Assembly (NCBI GenBank): GCA_029379215.1
Contig: JAQYWO010000050.1
Span: 1-37,587 of the forward strand
DNA: 37,587 nt
Origin: Rhizonema sp. PD37
Lineage (GTDB): Bacteria; Cyanobacteriota; Cyanobacteriia; Cyanobacteriales; Nostocaceae
Direction: 5' to 3'
A program made the position numbers and the translations under genes. Position 1 is the first letter of the stretch. Each line of letters starts with the position of its first letter. The notes below the pieces were generated by a model that was not told the origin of the DNA, did not search any database, and saw only the letters and a list, made by a program, of their open reading frames with translations. Below are positions 17,187-25,808 of the stretch, in pieces.

Positions 17187-18206
17187 TTAGCGAATCCTGA
17201 GAAAGCCAGCCTTTTCAATAAGTTCTTGACGAGGAGGGGTAAGCAGTATATCAGCGTATGCTTCACCTGCTTGTTGTTGACGTCCACCATTCTGCTTAAC
17301 AATTATGAATAAGGGGCGAGTAAGTCGATAGTTACCAGCTGAAAACGTTGGCACGTAGGATTTACCGTGATCGCGATCGCGATCGCTACACTGGGCGGCA
17401 AATGTAGATAGATCCTGGTATGGTAGGAGCAGCTTGTTCAGTTGATTGCTAACTGGTAGGGTTTTAATTGTACATTGATAACCTAGATATGAAGCCGAGG
17501 CAAGGTAAATACCGCCAGGATCGCTTGCTACCTTTTCTACTCCTTCTGCAATGGTTGAAACTACCTTGATATCTTGACGAATAGGTTGCCCTTCTAAAAC
17601 GTCTTCTTCAATGAAGTTGAAGATATTGGAATGTTTCCGGGCATAAAGTGTGATTTTTAAATCAGTTCCGCCTACTTGCTTCCAATTAGTAACTTTGCCT
17701 ACTAATATCTGCTTGAGTTGAGTGATCGATAAGCCGGAAATAGGTAGATTGGGGTGAACTGCAATCGCAATCCCATCAAGTGCTACAGGAATATTTTCAA
17801 TCTCAAACCCTTTAAGCCTAGCCTCTTGATATTCTTCTTTCTTAATCCGGCGAGAGGAAACGGCAAAATCAATTTGATTGTTGAGCAACATTTTGATGCC
17901 CATGTCTGAACCGCTCTCTCCAGCAGGAGGACGAACAAAATGCAACTGAAATTCAGGACACTCGGATTTAATACTCCGATCTACCTGTTGAAAGATTCGC
18001 AGCCAAGTTGCACTGCTCCCATATCTAAAACTCCCTCTAGGAACATTTTGCATCTGACACATCAATGGAGTACTGTTAGTCAACCATTCGTATAGCCAGA
18101 CTCCAGGTTCTATCAAAATTACGGTTACAGTTACTACACCAATTGCCACTCGCCAAAAGGAACTTCCTAAAATTACTACCTGAGATAGTGGTGTTCTAGA
18201 TGGCAT
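17187..18206 (-). CDS. Membrane-anchored PstS-like (phosphate-type) substrate-binding protein
   Basis: 339 aa. One N-terminal membrane helix (about residues 18-40, VAIGVVTVTVILIEPGVWLY) anchors a periplasmic type II binding-protein fold. PstS-family features: GSFRYGSSATW near the start of the domain, IDFAVSSRRIKKEEY, NIPVALDGIAIAVHPNLPIS, LTITQLKQI-like text (LSITQLKQILVGKVTNWKQV), and YRLTRPLFIIV with a final helix PRQELIEKAGFL. No pstC/A/B genes are nearby, so it may be a sensor or accessory binding protein rather than part of a transporter. Near residue 275 the protein reads CSDRDRDHG, encoded by overlapping HIP1 palindromes (17369-17386), which looks like a small repeat-driven insertion in a loop. 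Ligand is inferred only from family. Confidence 0.8.
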   Translation of the reverse strand: MPSRTPLSQVVILGSSFWRVAIGVVTVTVILIEPGVWLYEWLTNSTPLMCQMQNVPRGSFRYGSSATWLRIFQQVDRSIKSECPEFQLHFVRPPAGESGSDMGIKMLLNNQIDFAVSSRRIKKEEYQEARLKGFEIENIPVALDGIAIAVHPNLPISGLSITQLKQILVGKVTNWKQVGGTDLKITLYARKHSNIFNFIEEDVLEGQPIRQDIKVVSTIAEGVEKVASDPGGIYLASASYLGYQCTIKTLPVSNQLNKLLLPYQDLSTFAAQCSDRDRDHGKSYVPTFSAGNYRLTRPLFIIVKQNGGRQQQAGEAYADILLTPPRQELIEKAGFLRIR

Positions 18207-18541
18207 TAATGCTAGGGAGTCCTTGAACGTATCAGCAACGAAAAATTTGGTACGCTAGCTTGCTCGTTAGATATAAATAGCTCGATTTAGTTTAAATAGC
18301 AAGTAGTATAGCTACAATCCGCCGATCTATTAATATTGCGATCGCCATCCTTATCCCTGGTTTAGTTAAGTATTTATATTTACACTACTATAAGAGCGAG
18401 GTCAGTATTCTGCAATTAGCTATGAAAAGGATTCTGTAAACTTTTAGACTTCACTCATTCAATAAGATTCCCGACTTCTTAAAGAAGTCGGGAATCTTAA
18501 CCTTACACTAAAATTAGTAAATAAGTAGAATAATTAAAAAT
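18207..18541. other. Divergent intergenic region between the PstS-like and PD-(D/E)XK-like genes
   Basis: 335 bp, AT-rich, no ORF. It must contain both divergent promoters, but none can be assigned confidently. It holds a HIP1-like gcgatcgc near 18340 and the perfect hairpin at 18464-18498. Confidence 0.5.
18464..18498. repeat. Perfect 17-bp inverted repeat (dispersed hairpin family)
   Basis: aagattcccgacttctt (18464-18480), one unpaired base, then aagaagtcgggaatctt (18482-18498). It shares its arms with the 17145-17180 hairpin. Here it lies 43 bp upstream of a start codon, so it is not an obvious terminator for a nearby gene; it could be a mobile palindromic repeat or a leader element. Confidence 0.9.
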
Positions 18542-19177
18542 ATGGTCAATATCCAAGCCAAAACCTTATCTCTAGGCGATATACATCGTCTTTTTGGCTT
18601 TCAAAGGCAATATAATAGCTCTTTCACTCCCTTATTGTCTTTGGAACCTTTATCCGAAACGGAACAACATGAACTGAGACAAATTCGCAATGATTTTGAT
18701 AATTATCTAGCAGAAGGAAAAGTATCAGAAGGACTCGTTAAAGCTTTAACCATCTTTCCCTTAATGCGATTAGCTGGATTCTATCGTTCTCCCATGAAAA
18801 TTAGCTTAGAAGAAGACATTGCTGATATTGATATTACAGATGAAGATACAAAAATTACAGGGCGAATGGATCTTTTAGCTGTTAATAAATCTCAATTGAC
18901 AATAAATAATTCGTTTTTATGGGTGTTGGTGATTGAATCTAAAAACAGTGGGATCGATGTGTTGGAAGGTTTACCACAATTACTTACTTATGCTTATGAC
19001 AGCCTGAAATACCAAAAATCAGTTTGGGGACTAACAACAAATGGACGGAGTTATCAGTTTGTGTATATTTTACAAGGAAGTCCTTCCATGTATCAGTTAT
19101 TACCTGAATTAAACTTATTAGAATCTGAGCGAGCAATCCAGTTGCTACAAGTTCTCAAAGCGATTTGTAAGTTTTAA
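18542..19177 (+). CDS. PD-(D/E)XK nuclease-like protein (type I restriction HsdR N-terminal type)
   Basis: 211 aa. The centre carries a nuclease-like core: an acidic strand (DEDTKITGRMDLLAV, with D in GRMD) followed by FLWVLVIESKNSG, where E-x-K is the metal-binding motif, then GLPQLLTYAYDSL and the strand VWGLTTNGRSYQFVYI. This arrangement is the HsdR_N-like domain often annotated 'restriction endonuclease subunit R' in cyanobacteria. There is no helicase motor, methylase or specificity subunit nearby, so it is not a full restriction system. Many cyanobacterial genomes carry solitary copies of unknown role. The hairpin at 18464 lies just upstream. Confidence 0.78.
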   Translation: MVNIQAKTLSLGDIHRLFGFQRQYNSSFTPLLSLEPLSETEQHELRQIRNDFDNYLAEGKVSEGLVKALTIFPLMRLAGFYRSPMKISLEEDIADIDITDEDTKITGRMDLLAVNKSQLTINNSFLWVLVIESKNSGIDVLEGLPQLLTYAYDSLKYQKSVWGLTTNGRSYQFVYILQGSPSMYQLLPELNLLESERAIQLLQVLKAICKF

Positions 19178-19180
19178 AAT

Positions 19181-19221
19181 CAGGAGTCAGAAAATAAAAT
19201 TTTAGTAATTTTTAACTCCTG
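19181..19221. terminator. Hairpin between convergent genes
   Basis: caggagt (19181-19187) and actcctg (19215-19221), with an AT-rich, partly self-complementary interior (aaaataaaatttta). It sits 4 bp after the stop of the + gene. A second weak pairing, cgggttt/aaacccg (19228-19234 / 19273-19279), lies nearer the end of the - strand permease gene. Confidence 0.45.
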
Positions 19222-19293
19222 TACGAACGGGTTTCACATGCTGTGGTGTTTTAGCCGATGTTTTGTTGATGAAAACCCGCCCCTACTGTTGTC

Positions 19294-20319
19294 TTAATAG
19301 CGAATACGTGGATCTACGTATGCATTCAAAACATCAATCACAATACTTGCACCCACAACAATTACGCCAAAAAATACCATAATTCCTTGTACTGTCGGAT
19401 AATCCCGCTCACTAATCCCTTGATACAGTCGAAACGCCAATCCGGGCCAAGAAAATGTGACTTCGGTTAAAATAGCGCCACCCAAAAGAGAAGCAAAGGT
19501 TAATCCCAAGACTGTAATGACTGGAATTAAAGCATTTTTTAAGGCGTGGGAAATTAAAATCTTTCTTTCAGGAATGCCTCTGGCTCTGGCTGCGTCTACA
19601 TAATCGGCTTGCAGGGTTTGTTTTAAATTCACTCGCGCAATCCGCTCAAAAATACCGCTGAGCAAAATTCCTAAAGTGCAACTAGGAAGAATGAGATATC
19701 GCAAAGCACTAAAGAACTGGGTGAAGTTGCTACTCAACAAACTATCTATTGTATACAGACCAGTGATAGTATTTGGGGCAGGAATAGTTGCAGGAAAGCG
19801 CGTTCCTAATGGTAACCAATCAAGCTGAACGGCGAAAATCAATTGCAGAAGCATTCCCGCCCAAAATATCGGGAGTGAGTAGGTGATAATGCCAAACAAG
19901 CGTCCCCCGACATCAAGAGCTGTGTTAGGACGTGTTGCAGAAATAGTGCCAATTGTAATTCCCACAATGAGTGCGATCGCAATGCTAAATATGGCTAATT
20001 CTGCTGTTGCTGGAAAGTGTTGCCAAATTATATCCCAAACTTTTTGTCCTCGACTGGTTATGGAATTCCCAAAATCAAAACGTAGCAGGGAGCCGATGTA
20101 ATTTATATACTGTAGCAACGGAGGTAAGTTTAAACCCAATTGTTTCCGCAATTCCTCTTTGGCACTTGCTGGCGCACGCCCACCCAAAATCGCATCAACT
20201 GGATCTCCAGGTGTTGCTCGTAGCAGCAGAAACACAATAGTGACGATTGTTAACAACTGAAGTGGAGCTAGAAGTAGACGGGCGGTAATGTAGTACGTTA
20301 TGGCTTTAGAGCGAGACAT
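19294..20319 (-). CDS. DppB/OppB-type ABC transporter permease
   Basis: 341 aa with six membrane helices. The N-terminal helix has the family text LLLAPLQLLTIVTIVFLLLR followed by ATPGDPVDAILG, and the EAA-like loop is DYVDAARARGIPERKILISH leading to ALKNALIPVITVLGL, which contacts the ATPase subunit. The family imports peptides, nickel or related small molecules. It lies downstream of an SBP-5 binding protein on the same strand (82-bp gap), forming a likely two-gene unit. The second permease and the two ATPases of a complete Dpp-type importer are not in the window; cyanobacteria often encode them elsewhere. Confidence 0.93.
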   Translation of the reverse strand: MSRSKAITYYITARLLLAPLQLLTIVTIVFLLLRATPGDPVDAILGGRAPASAKEELRKQLGLNLPPLLQYINYIGSLLRFDFGNSITSRGQKVWDIIWQHFPATAELAIFSIAIALIVGITIGTISATRPNTALDVGGRLFGIITYSLPIFWAGMLLQLIFAVQLDWLPLGTRFPATIPAPNTITGLYTIDSLLSSNFTQFFSALRYLILPSCTLGILLSGIFERIARVNLKQTLQADYVDAARARGIPERKILISHALKNALIPVITVLGLTFASLLGGAILTEVTFSWPGLAFRLYQGISERDYPTVQGIMVFFGVIVVGASIVIDVLNAYVDPRIRY

Positions 20320-20330
20320 AATATTTGTGA

Positions 20331-20400
20331 GTTGTTAATTGTTGGTTGTTGGTTGTTAGTTGTTGGTTGTTAACTACTAACAATTAACAATTACCTATTG
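20331..20400. repeat. Heptameric short tandem repeat tract (STRR-like)
   Basis: Ten consecutive 7-bp units fill this stretch: gttgtta, attgttg, gttgttg, gttgtta, gttgttg, gttgtta, actacta, acaatta, acaatta, cctattg. The last ones are nearly complementary to the first (taattgtt/aacaatta), so the tract can fold into a hairpin. Such heptamer tracts are typical of heterocystous cyanobacteria. It fills almost the entire gap between the binding-protein and permease genes. Confidence 0.9.
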
Positions 20401-20401
20401 A

Positions 20402-22078
20402 CTATTTTTTGATTGTCTTGTATATCAGATTCTCTGTAGGATCTAATTGAATACCGCTAATACCTTTTTGAGCAAATACATAGTCCTTGTTTTGCCATAA
20501 AGGAACATATGGCACATCGGCTGCCAGTTGTGTTTGAATTTCTGCAAAAATGTTCTTACGAGCTTCGGGGTTTTGCTCACTTCGCTCTTGATCGATCAGC
20601 TTATTCATGCGATCGCTGTAGTAAAACGAACCTTGAGACTGACTTCCCCCATCCTCACATCCACTTGCTACAGATCCCTTATCACAAGACAGAAAGGGCT
20701 GAATGTAGTTGTCTGCGTCTAAAAAGTCGGGATACCAATCTAGTAAAAATATGGGATATAAGCCTTTGGCAATATTTTTAAAAGCAGTGGTGGATTCCAC
20801 AGTGTTCAGTTCAAATTGCAGCAATCCATCCATTGTTTTTTGAGCCAGAGCTTTGAGTATTGATGCTGTTAAACTGCGAGTGGGAGAACCTGAGGGATAC
20901 CAAATTTCAATACGAGCCGGATTGGTTTTCGAGAAACCAGCAGTTTTCAGCAGTTCTTGAGCCTTTTGAGCGTTGCTATCGCCGTACTGAGCTTTAAACA
21001 CTGGTTCGTAAACATTAAATGTTGTCGGCACCATACTGTATACTGCTTCTGCTTGACCGTACAAAACTCGCTCGTTGATGAGCGGACGGTTGATCATTGC
21101 AGCGATCGCTTGTCTCACTGCTAGGTTATCCAAAGGCTTTTGATTCCGATTTATAGCTACATAACTCACCACGCTACTTTTATTTGGAATTGCTTGCCAA
21201 GAACCATCTTTTGCCAGATCCGTCAAGCTGCGAATTTGATCTGGGTCCATAGTTAGGTAAGCTACATCTACAGCTTTTTTACGAAAGTTGTTATATAAAT
21301 TTACACCGTTGCTAAAGATTTGGACATTAATACCATTATTTGCTGGCTTTTCTCCCCAATATTTGTCAAACACATCAAATTGCACCGAATCCGTGCCAAG
21401 TCTTGCTAATTTGTAAGGACCAGTGCCGATAAAAATATTCGGATTAAATTTCCCCGCTCCAAGTTCGTAGGCTTTAGGTGACACAGCACAGACACCCGAA
21501 AACGCCAGCAACGAAGGAAACGCAGCAAAGGGCTTTTTCAGCTTGATGGTTAACTCATACTCAGACGAAGCTTTGACTGATGCCACAGCATCGCCAAGTA
21601 AGAAAGATGGCTTGCCTTTATTTTCAATAAAACGCCGAATGCTAAACTCCATTGCCTTAGCGTTGAAAGGAGTTCCATCGTGAAACACAACTTTCTGACG
21701 CAAGGGAATGGTATACGTTAAACCATCAGGACTAGTGAGCGGTAATGCTGTCGCCAACTGAGGTTTAATTTGCGTGGTGCCCGGTTCGTAAGTGTAGAGG
21801 CGATCGCTCATGTTATACACTAACCAAAGCGACTGTAGTTCATAGGCATCAGCTGGATCAAGAGTGCGCGGCTTTAGCGTCGTACCTACAATAATCCGGT
21901 TATCTGTTGTCGTTGTCTGTTGAGTCGTACCACAACTAACAATCAACAATAAACAGAGGAAAAACAAAGAAAGGAATTGTGTTATCTGATTCCTCTGTTT
22001 CACAAGTAAGGAAAACCCGGTCATACTATTATAATTTTTTATTTTCGAGGGCAGAAATTTTACTATAAAATGTAGCAA
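20402..22078 (-). CDS. SBP family 5 (DppA/OppA-type) lipoprotein
   Basis: 558 aa at most; the likely start is ATG 22024 (MTGFSLLVKQRNQ), giving a normal lipoprotein signal with lipobox LIVSC (residues ~48-52 of the long form). The mature protein shows the family-5 pattern: TLKPRTLDPADAYE, the signature-like VVFHDGTPFNAKAMEFSI, VFDKYWGEKP, AYVAINRN-like text (VVSYVAINRNQKPLDNLAVR, QAIAAMINR) and a C-terminal YVPLWQNKDYVF. It captures ligand outside the inner membrane for the permease encoded next. Ligand (peptide, nickel, other) cannot be decided by eye. A heptamer repeat tract separates the two genes. Confidence 0.92.
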   Translation of the reverse strand: MLHFIVKFLPSKIKNYNSMTGFSLLVKQRNQITQFLSLFFLCLLLIVSCGTTQQTTTTDNRIIVGTTLKPRTLDPADAYELQSLWLVYNMSDRLYTYEPGTTQIKPQLATALPLTSPDGLTYTIPLRQKVVFHDGTPFNAKAMEFSIRRFIENKGKPSFLLGDAVASVKASSEYELTIKLKKPFAAFPSLLAFSGVCAVSPKAYELGAGKFNPNIFIGTGPYKLARLGTDSVQFDVFDKYWGEKPANNGINVQIFSNGVNLYNNFRKKAVDVAYLTMDPDQIRSLTDLAKDGSWQAIPNKSSVVSYVAINRNQKPLDNLAVRQAIAAMINRPLINERVLYGQAEAVYSMVPTTFNVYEPVFKAQYGDSNAQKAQELLKTAGFSKTNPARIEIWYPSGSPTRSLTASILKALAQKTMDGLLQFELNTVESTTAFKNIAKGLYPIFLLDWYPDFLDADNYIQPFLSCDKGSVASGCEDGGSQSQGSFYYSDRMNKLIDQERSEQNPEARKNIFAEIQTQLAADVPYVPLWQNKDYVFAQKGISGIQLDPTENLIYKTIKK

Positions 22079-22568
22079 AGTTACTTATTTTTCACCATTT
22101 GTCACTAAGAGTTTTGGACTTGGTAACGATATTCATGAGTCCTAACCATTCAGCCCACCTTGTGGCGCTTGTGTCAAGGGAGATACCGGTGGTAGGTAGC
22201 CCCTTTCCTCAGAAAGGTTTCTTTTCTTTAGGACTGAACTCACGATCTGCTTTCAGTAGTCAGCAATCATTCAGAAATATTATCGAAAAAGGTAACATAA
22301 CTGAAGGTTTTTACAAGTTATGTAAATTGACTACGGATAGCTGATGGCTGAATGCTGGCCGTAAGTAAGTGAGTAATTGTCGCATGCGTCGTACATGACT
22401 TACAGATATCTCAAAAGGTTTCATTTAATGAAAAAAATAAATATTAACTGAATTTGTTTTAAATTCGTAACAGGGGTGAGGAAAATCGAGAAAATTATTT
22501 TCCCACTCCTGACTCCTCACTAAGATTGTTGATAGCAGATTGACAGTTTAAGTAGTGAGATCAAGAGC
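22079..22568. other. Intergenic gap between divergent genes
   Basis: 490 bp. An 81-codon ORF at 22099-22344 shows no recognisable protein features and I do not call it. An imperfect hairpin lies at 22471-22511 (caggggtgaggaaaat against attttcccactcctg). Promoters for both flanking genes must lie here. Confidence 0.45.
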
Positions 22569-22898
22569 GTGAAATATTTCTTTCTATCTGAAGGTTGGAC
22601 AATTGGTAGAGTGTGGGCATCAGATGGACTATGGCAGGTTGCCGCATGGCGACGCCAACCAGACATAGAGCAAATTAAACTTTGCCTTGTAGAACAAGAA
22701 GAATTGCTTTGGCTTTATCGAGTTGAAGATGCCATTTTAACTGTAGAAGTCAAGCCCAAAACATTCACAGATCCGACCACGCAAGTCATTGGTCAAGTAG
22801 TCCTCAAGCGTTTAATGAGTGCCGAACAAGTTATCGAGCGTTTGGGGAGTGCTGAAGCGAGGTGTCAGCTGCAAAACATTCACTCAGTCGTGCATTAG
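22569..22898 (+). CDS. Conserved cyanobacterial hypothetical protein
   Basis: 109 aa from GTG 22569 (MKYFFLSEGWTIGRVWASDG); GTG is chosen because it gives the N-terminus I associate with this cyanobacterial family and no ATG lies near it. The protein is compact, alpha+beta, Trp-rich at the N-terminus (GWTIGRVW, LWQVAAWRR, ELLWLYRVEDA), without signal peptide, membrane helix or catalytic motif. A perfect hairpin just after the stop makes it a single-gene unit ahead of psbB. Function unknown. Confidence 0.75.
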   Translation: MKYFFLSEGWTIGRVWASDGLWQVAAWRRQPDIEQIKLCLVEQEELLWLYRVEDAILTVEVKPKTFTDPTTQVIGQVVLKRLMSAEQVIERLGSAEARCQLQNIHSVVH

Positions 22899-22905
22899 AG
22901 AGTGT

Positions 22906-22950
22906 TGAGTCCCTGTGGGGGCGTATGCAGTACCTCCCCACAGGGACTCA
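22906..22950 (+). terminator. Perfect 15-bp hairpin after the 109-aa gene
   Basis: tgagtccctgtgggg (22906-22920) pairs with ccccacagggactca (22936-22950) around a 15-nt loop, beginning 8 bp after the stop. The stem is GC-rich, with no long T run after it. Confidence 0.75.
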
Positions 22951-23409
22951 CAATTATATGTAGCTTATACCAACGAGAAATGCTACAACTCTGGATTCAG
23001 CATAGTTTTACAAAACCTCCGCACAGCGAAGGCTACGCAAGTACGTTTGTTGACACGCTTGCAAACAGTTCAATCAATAGTTACACTTTTTAAAATATTC
23101 TCATTTTTGTCTGGCGATCGCTACACTAGAGAGTAAACCTCCGGAAATACGTAGTGATCACTAAACGGTCAGTGGTATCGCTCTCAAACCTCCAACTCTT
23201 TTGTGGTGGGATGAACGGTCCCTAATGCCGTTAATCGCTGACAAACAAATAGTCAACCGTCAATGCACTTACCCCCTAAATCAGGGGAAAGAGCTTAACC
23301 GCAATAATGTCTGACTCATAAGACAAAGCTGTGGAAAACCTCAAGTGGCAATAACAAAAACTGAAAAATTGCTTTGTAAACATTAAGTTATCTAGGAGGA
23401 GCGTAGTCG
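22951..23409. other. psbB upstream region
   Basis: 459 bp without a convincing gene; two short overlapping ORFs look like noise. A HIP1-like site is near 23115. psbB has a good ribosome-binding site, taggagga, at 23393-23400. The promoter must be here, but no -10/-35 pair stands out. Confidence 0.5.
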
Positions 23410-24969
23410 ATGGGACTACCCTGGTACCGAGTACATACAGTTGTTCTAAATGATCCAGGCCGACTGATTTCTGTGCATTTGATGCACACAGCCTTAGTGG
23501 CAGGCTGGGCTGGTTCAATGGCTTTGTACGAACTGGCAATCTTTGACCCCAGCGACCCAGTCCTTAACCCAATGTGGCGTCAAGGAATGTACGTAATACC
23601 CTTTATGTCACGATTGGGTGTCACCCAATCATGGGGTGGTTGGAATGTAACTGGCGGTCCGACAACCGATCCAGGTTTTTGGTCATTTGAAGGTGTAGCT
23701 GCCGCTCACATTGTTCTCTCCGGGCTGTTGTTTCTTGCAGCAGTTTGGCATTGGGTTTATTGGGATTTGGAACTATTCCAAGACCCCCGCACCGGTGAAC
23801 CCGCTCTTGACTTGCCAAAAATGTTTGGCATCCACCTGTTCTTATCTGGTCTACTTTGCTTTGGCTTTGGTGCTTTCCACCTTACCGGACTTTTTGGACC
23901 GGGAATGTGGATTTCTGACCCTTACGGTTTAACTGGTCACGTTGCACCAGTTGCGCCAGAGTGGGGACCAGATGGTTTTAACCCGTTTAACCCTGGCGGT
24001 GTCGTAGCTCACCACATTGCAGCTGGTATTGTTGGCATTATCGCTGGATTGTTTCACCTAACAGTTAGACCTCCAGAAAGGCTATATAAAGCCCTGCGGA
24101 TGGGGAACATTGAAACCGTACTTTCTAGCAGTATTGCTGCTGTATTCTTCGCCGCTTTTGTGGTTGCAGGTACTATGTGGTACGGGAGCGCTACGACTCC
24201 TATTGAATTGTACGGACCGACTCGCTATCAGTGGGATCAAAACTACTTCAAGCAGGAAATGGAGCGCCGCGTGCAAAATGACGTTGCTGATGGTGCAACT
24301 CTATCCCAAGCTTGGTCAGAAATTCCGGAAAAATTGGCGTTCTACGACTACGTGGGAAATAGCCCTGCTAAGGGTGGTTTGTTCCGCGTAGGACCGATGA
24401 ACAAGACCAATGGTATTGCCTTATCTTGGTTGGGTCATCCATCCTTTGAAGATAGCGAAGGTCGGCCACTGACTGTGCGTCGTCTCCCTAACTTCTTTGA
24501 AACCTTCCCGGTAGTGTTGACCGACAAGGATGGGGTAATCCGTGCTGATATTCCTTTCCGTCGGGCTGAGTCTAGGTATAGCTTTGAGCAAGCTGGCGTC
24601 ACAGTAAGTTTTGCTGGTGGCGATTTGAATGGTCAAACATTCACAAATCCAGCCGAGGTTAAGAAGTATGCCCGTCAAGCACAACTAGGTGAACCATTTT
24701 TGTTTGATGGCGATCAAAGCACCAGGTTTGGTGATTTAGCAATTGCAAAACCTGATGGGGTTTTCCGTACCAGTCCTAGAGGTTGGTTTACCTTCGCCCA
24801 TGCTGTGTTTGCCTTACTATTCTTCTTTGGTCACATTTGGCACGGTTCTCGGACAATCTTCCGCGATGTGTTTGCTGGTATTGACCCTGATTTGGAGGAA
24901 CAAGTCGAATTTGGTCTCTTCCAGAAAGTGGGTGACTTCTCAACCCGTCGTCAGAAAGAAACAGTATAG
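23410..24969 (+). CDS. psbB: Photosystem II CP47 chlorophyll-binding core antenna
   Basis: 519 aa, against about 508-510 in most CP47 proteins. The N-terminus [20 protein letters not shown] and following [20 protein letters not shown] are diagnostic. Six membrane helices carry paired chlorophyll-ligand histidines (HLMHT, HIVLSG, HWVYWD, HLFLSG, HHIAAG, HLTVRP, FAHAVFA). A large lumenal loop (about residues 260-450) contacts the oxygen-evolving side, and the last helix has [20 protein letters not shown]. The C-terminus ends in a Glu/Arg/Lys-rich cytoplasmic tail. It funnels excitation energy to the D1/D2 reaction centre in the thylakoid membrane. A strong ribosome-binding site (aggagga) precedes the ATG. 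A hairpin and psbT follow. Confidence 0.99.
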   Translation: MGLPWYRVHTVVLNDPGRLISVHLMHTALVAGWAGSMALYELAIFDPSDPVLNPMWRQGMYVIPFMSRLGVTQSWGGWNVTGGPTTDPGFWSFEGVAAAHIVLSGLLFLAAVWHWVYWDLELFQDPRTGEPALDLPKMFGIHLFLSGLLCFGFGAFHLTGLFGPGMWISDPYGLTGHVAPVAPEWGPDGFNPFNPGGVVAHHIAAGIVGIIAGLFHLTVRPPERLYKALRMGNIETVLSSSIAAVFFAAFVVAGTMWYGSATTPIELYGPTRYQWDQNYFKQEMERRVQNDVADGATLSQAWSEIPEKLAFYDYVGNSPAKGGLFRVGPMNKTNGIALSWLGHPSFEDSEGRPLTVRRLPNFFETFPVVLTDKDGVIRADIPFRRAESRYSFEQAGVTVSFAGGDLNGQTFTNPAEVKKYARQAQLGEPFLFDGDQSTRFGDLAIAKPDGVFRTSPRGWFTFAHAVFALLFFFGHIWHGSRTIFRDVFAGIDPDLEEQVEFGLFQKVGDFSTRRQKETV

Positions 24970-24978
24970 AATTGGGAG

Positions 24979-25022
24979 AAGCATGAAGTTCAATTACATT
25001 TAATTTCTTGAACTTCATGCTT
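24979..25022 (+). terminator. Hairpin terminator/processing element after psbB
   Basis: Perfect 15-bp stem: aagcatgaagttcaa (24979-24993) with ttgaacttcatgctt (25008-25022), 14-nt loop, 9 bp after the psbB stop. It may end psbB transcripts, or stabilise the psbB 3' end if transcription continues to psbT. Confidence 0.8.
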
Positions 25023-25217
25023 TATTGAGAGCGGAGGATGCTACTTACTACTCAGGGGTAAACCCTCCAAAGTTCTGATATGCAGTTTCCGCAGTTCAGA
25101 CTTCTCCCCAACAGCGCAGTGGCTCTTGAAAGATCATACAATCCGTTTTTACTACCGTGTGTTACATTGCGGTATACTCAATAATACTGACAGGCAGGTC
25201 AAGCAGGAACTTTTAAT

Positions 25218-25325
25218 ATGGAAAGCCTTGCGTACATTTTGATTTTGGCTTTAGCAATAGGAACTCTTTTCTTTGCGATCGCATTTCGCGAAGCTCCCCG
25301 GATTCAGGGTAAAGATGAAGAGTAA
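25218..25325 (+). CDS. psbT: Photosystem II reaction centre protein T
   Basis: 35 aa: [20 protein letters not shown], then [15 protein letters not shown]. This is the single-helix PsbT subunit at the PSII dimer interface near CP47 and D1. Length and sequence match the family. It follows psbB by 248 bp, the conserved cyanobacterial order. A TATACT-like -10 at 25173-25178 (low confidence) and the hairpin after psbB suggest it may have its own promoter. Confidence 0.97.
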   Translation: MESLAYILILALAIGTLFFAIAFREAPRIQGKDEE

Positions 25326-25365
25326 GTCAAGATTGCTAGAATTTGAATAGAGTTTAAACTCTAAG

Positions 25366-25395
25366 ACCGCTATTACTACATGTAGTAATAGCGGT
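25366..25395 (+). terminator. Perfect 30-bp palindrome after psbT
   Basis: accgctattactaca (25366-25380) is followed directly by its reverse complement tgtagtaatagcggt (25381-25395), 40 bp after the psbT stop. It is probably a transcription end or RNA-stabilising hairpin; no T run follows. Confidence 0.75.
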
Positions 25396-25808
25396 TATTG
25401 CCCAATATAGTTTCTTTGAGAAGAACATAGAACGCAGGACTAGGCTTGGGATACCAAAGATAAATAAGGGAAGATTCAGCTAAAGAAAGAGTTTTTTTCT
25501 TCGAGGCACAGCTAAGAGAATCGGCTCAAGAGTTACCTGACTCGTTACTAAATTATCCAAAAATATTCCAGTTCTGAATCCTGAATTATCAGTTCTTACT
25601 CTGTCATTTATGATTAATCATCTGTCTGCTACAAATGATTCTTAATATCTGATATAATCTACGATCTGGAAGTGGATGCCTGTCCAGATCTGCTTTTGTG
25701 CGCTACTATGGTAAAAAGTGTCGTGTAGATTGCTAATAAAGCAGTCTATACAAATTTATAGCGCTTGAGCAAAACCTTTACGGAGAACAAACCCAGGAAA
25801 CAATCAGC
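25396..25808. other. Gap between psbT and rps1
   Basis: 413 bp without a gene. Possible -10 TATAAT at 25653-25658 and a small hairpin gatctgga/tccagatc (25663-25670 / 25683-25690), which could be promoter and leader of rps1. There is no nrdR-like frame (CxxC zinc ribbon) here, although I recall that gene being between psbT and rps1 in related genomes. Confidence 0.5.

Noticed and set aside
22099..22344. 81-codon ORF upstream of the binding-protein gene
   Set aside because: No recognisable motif, signal or family, no ribosome-binding site; could be chance in a 490-bp gap.
22902..23136. Two overlapping short ORFs upstream of psbB
   Set aside because: They start within or beside the hairpin at 22906-22950 and show no conserved features.
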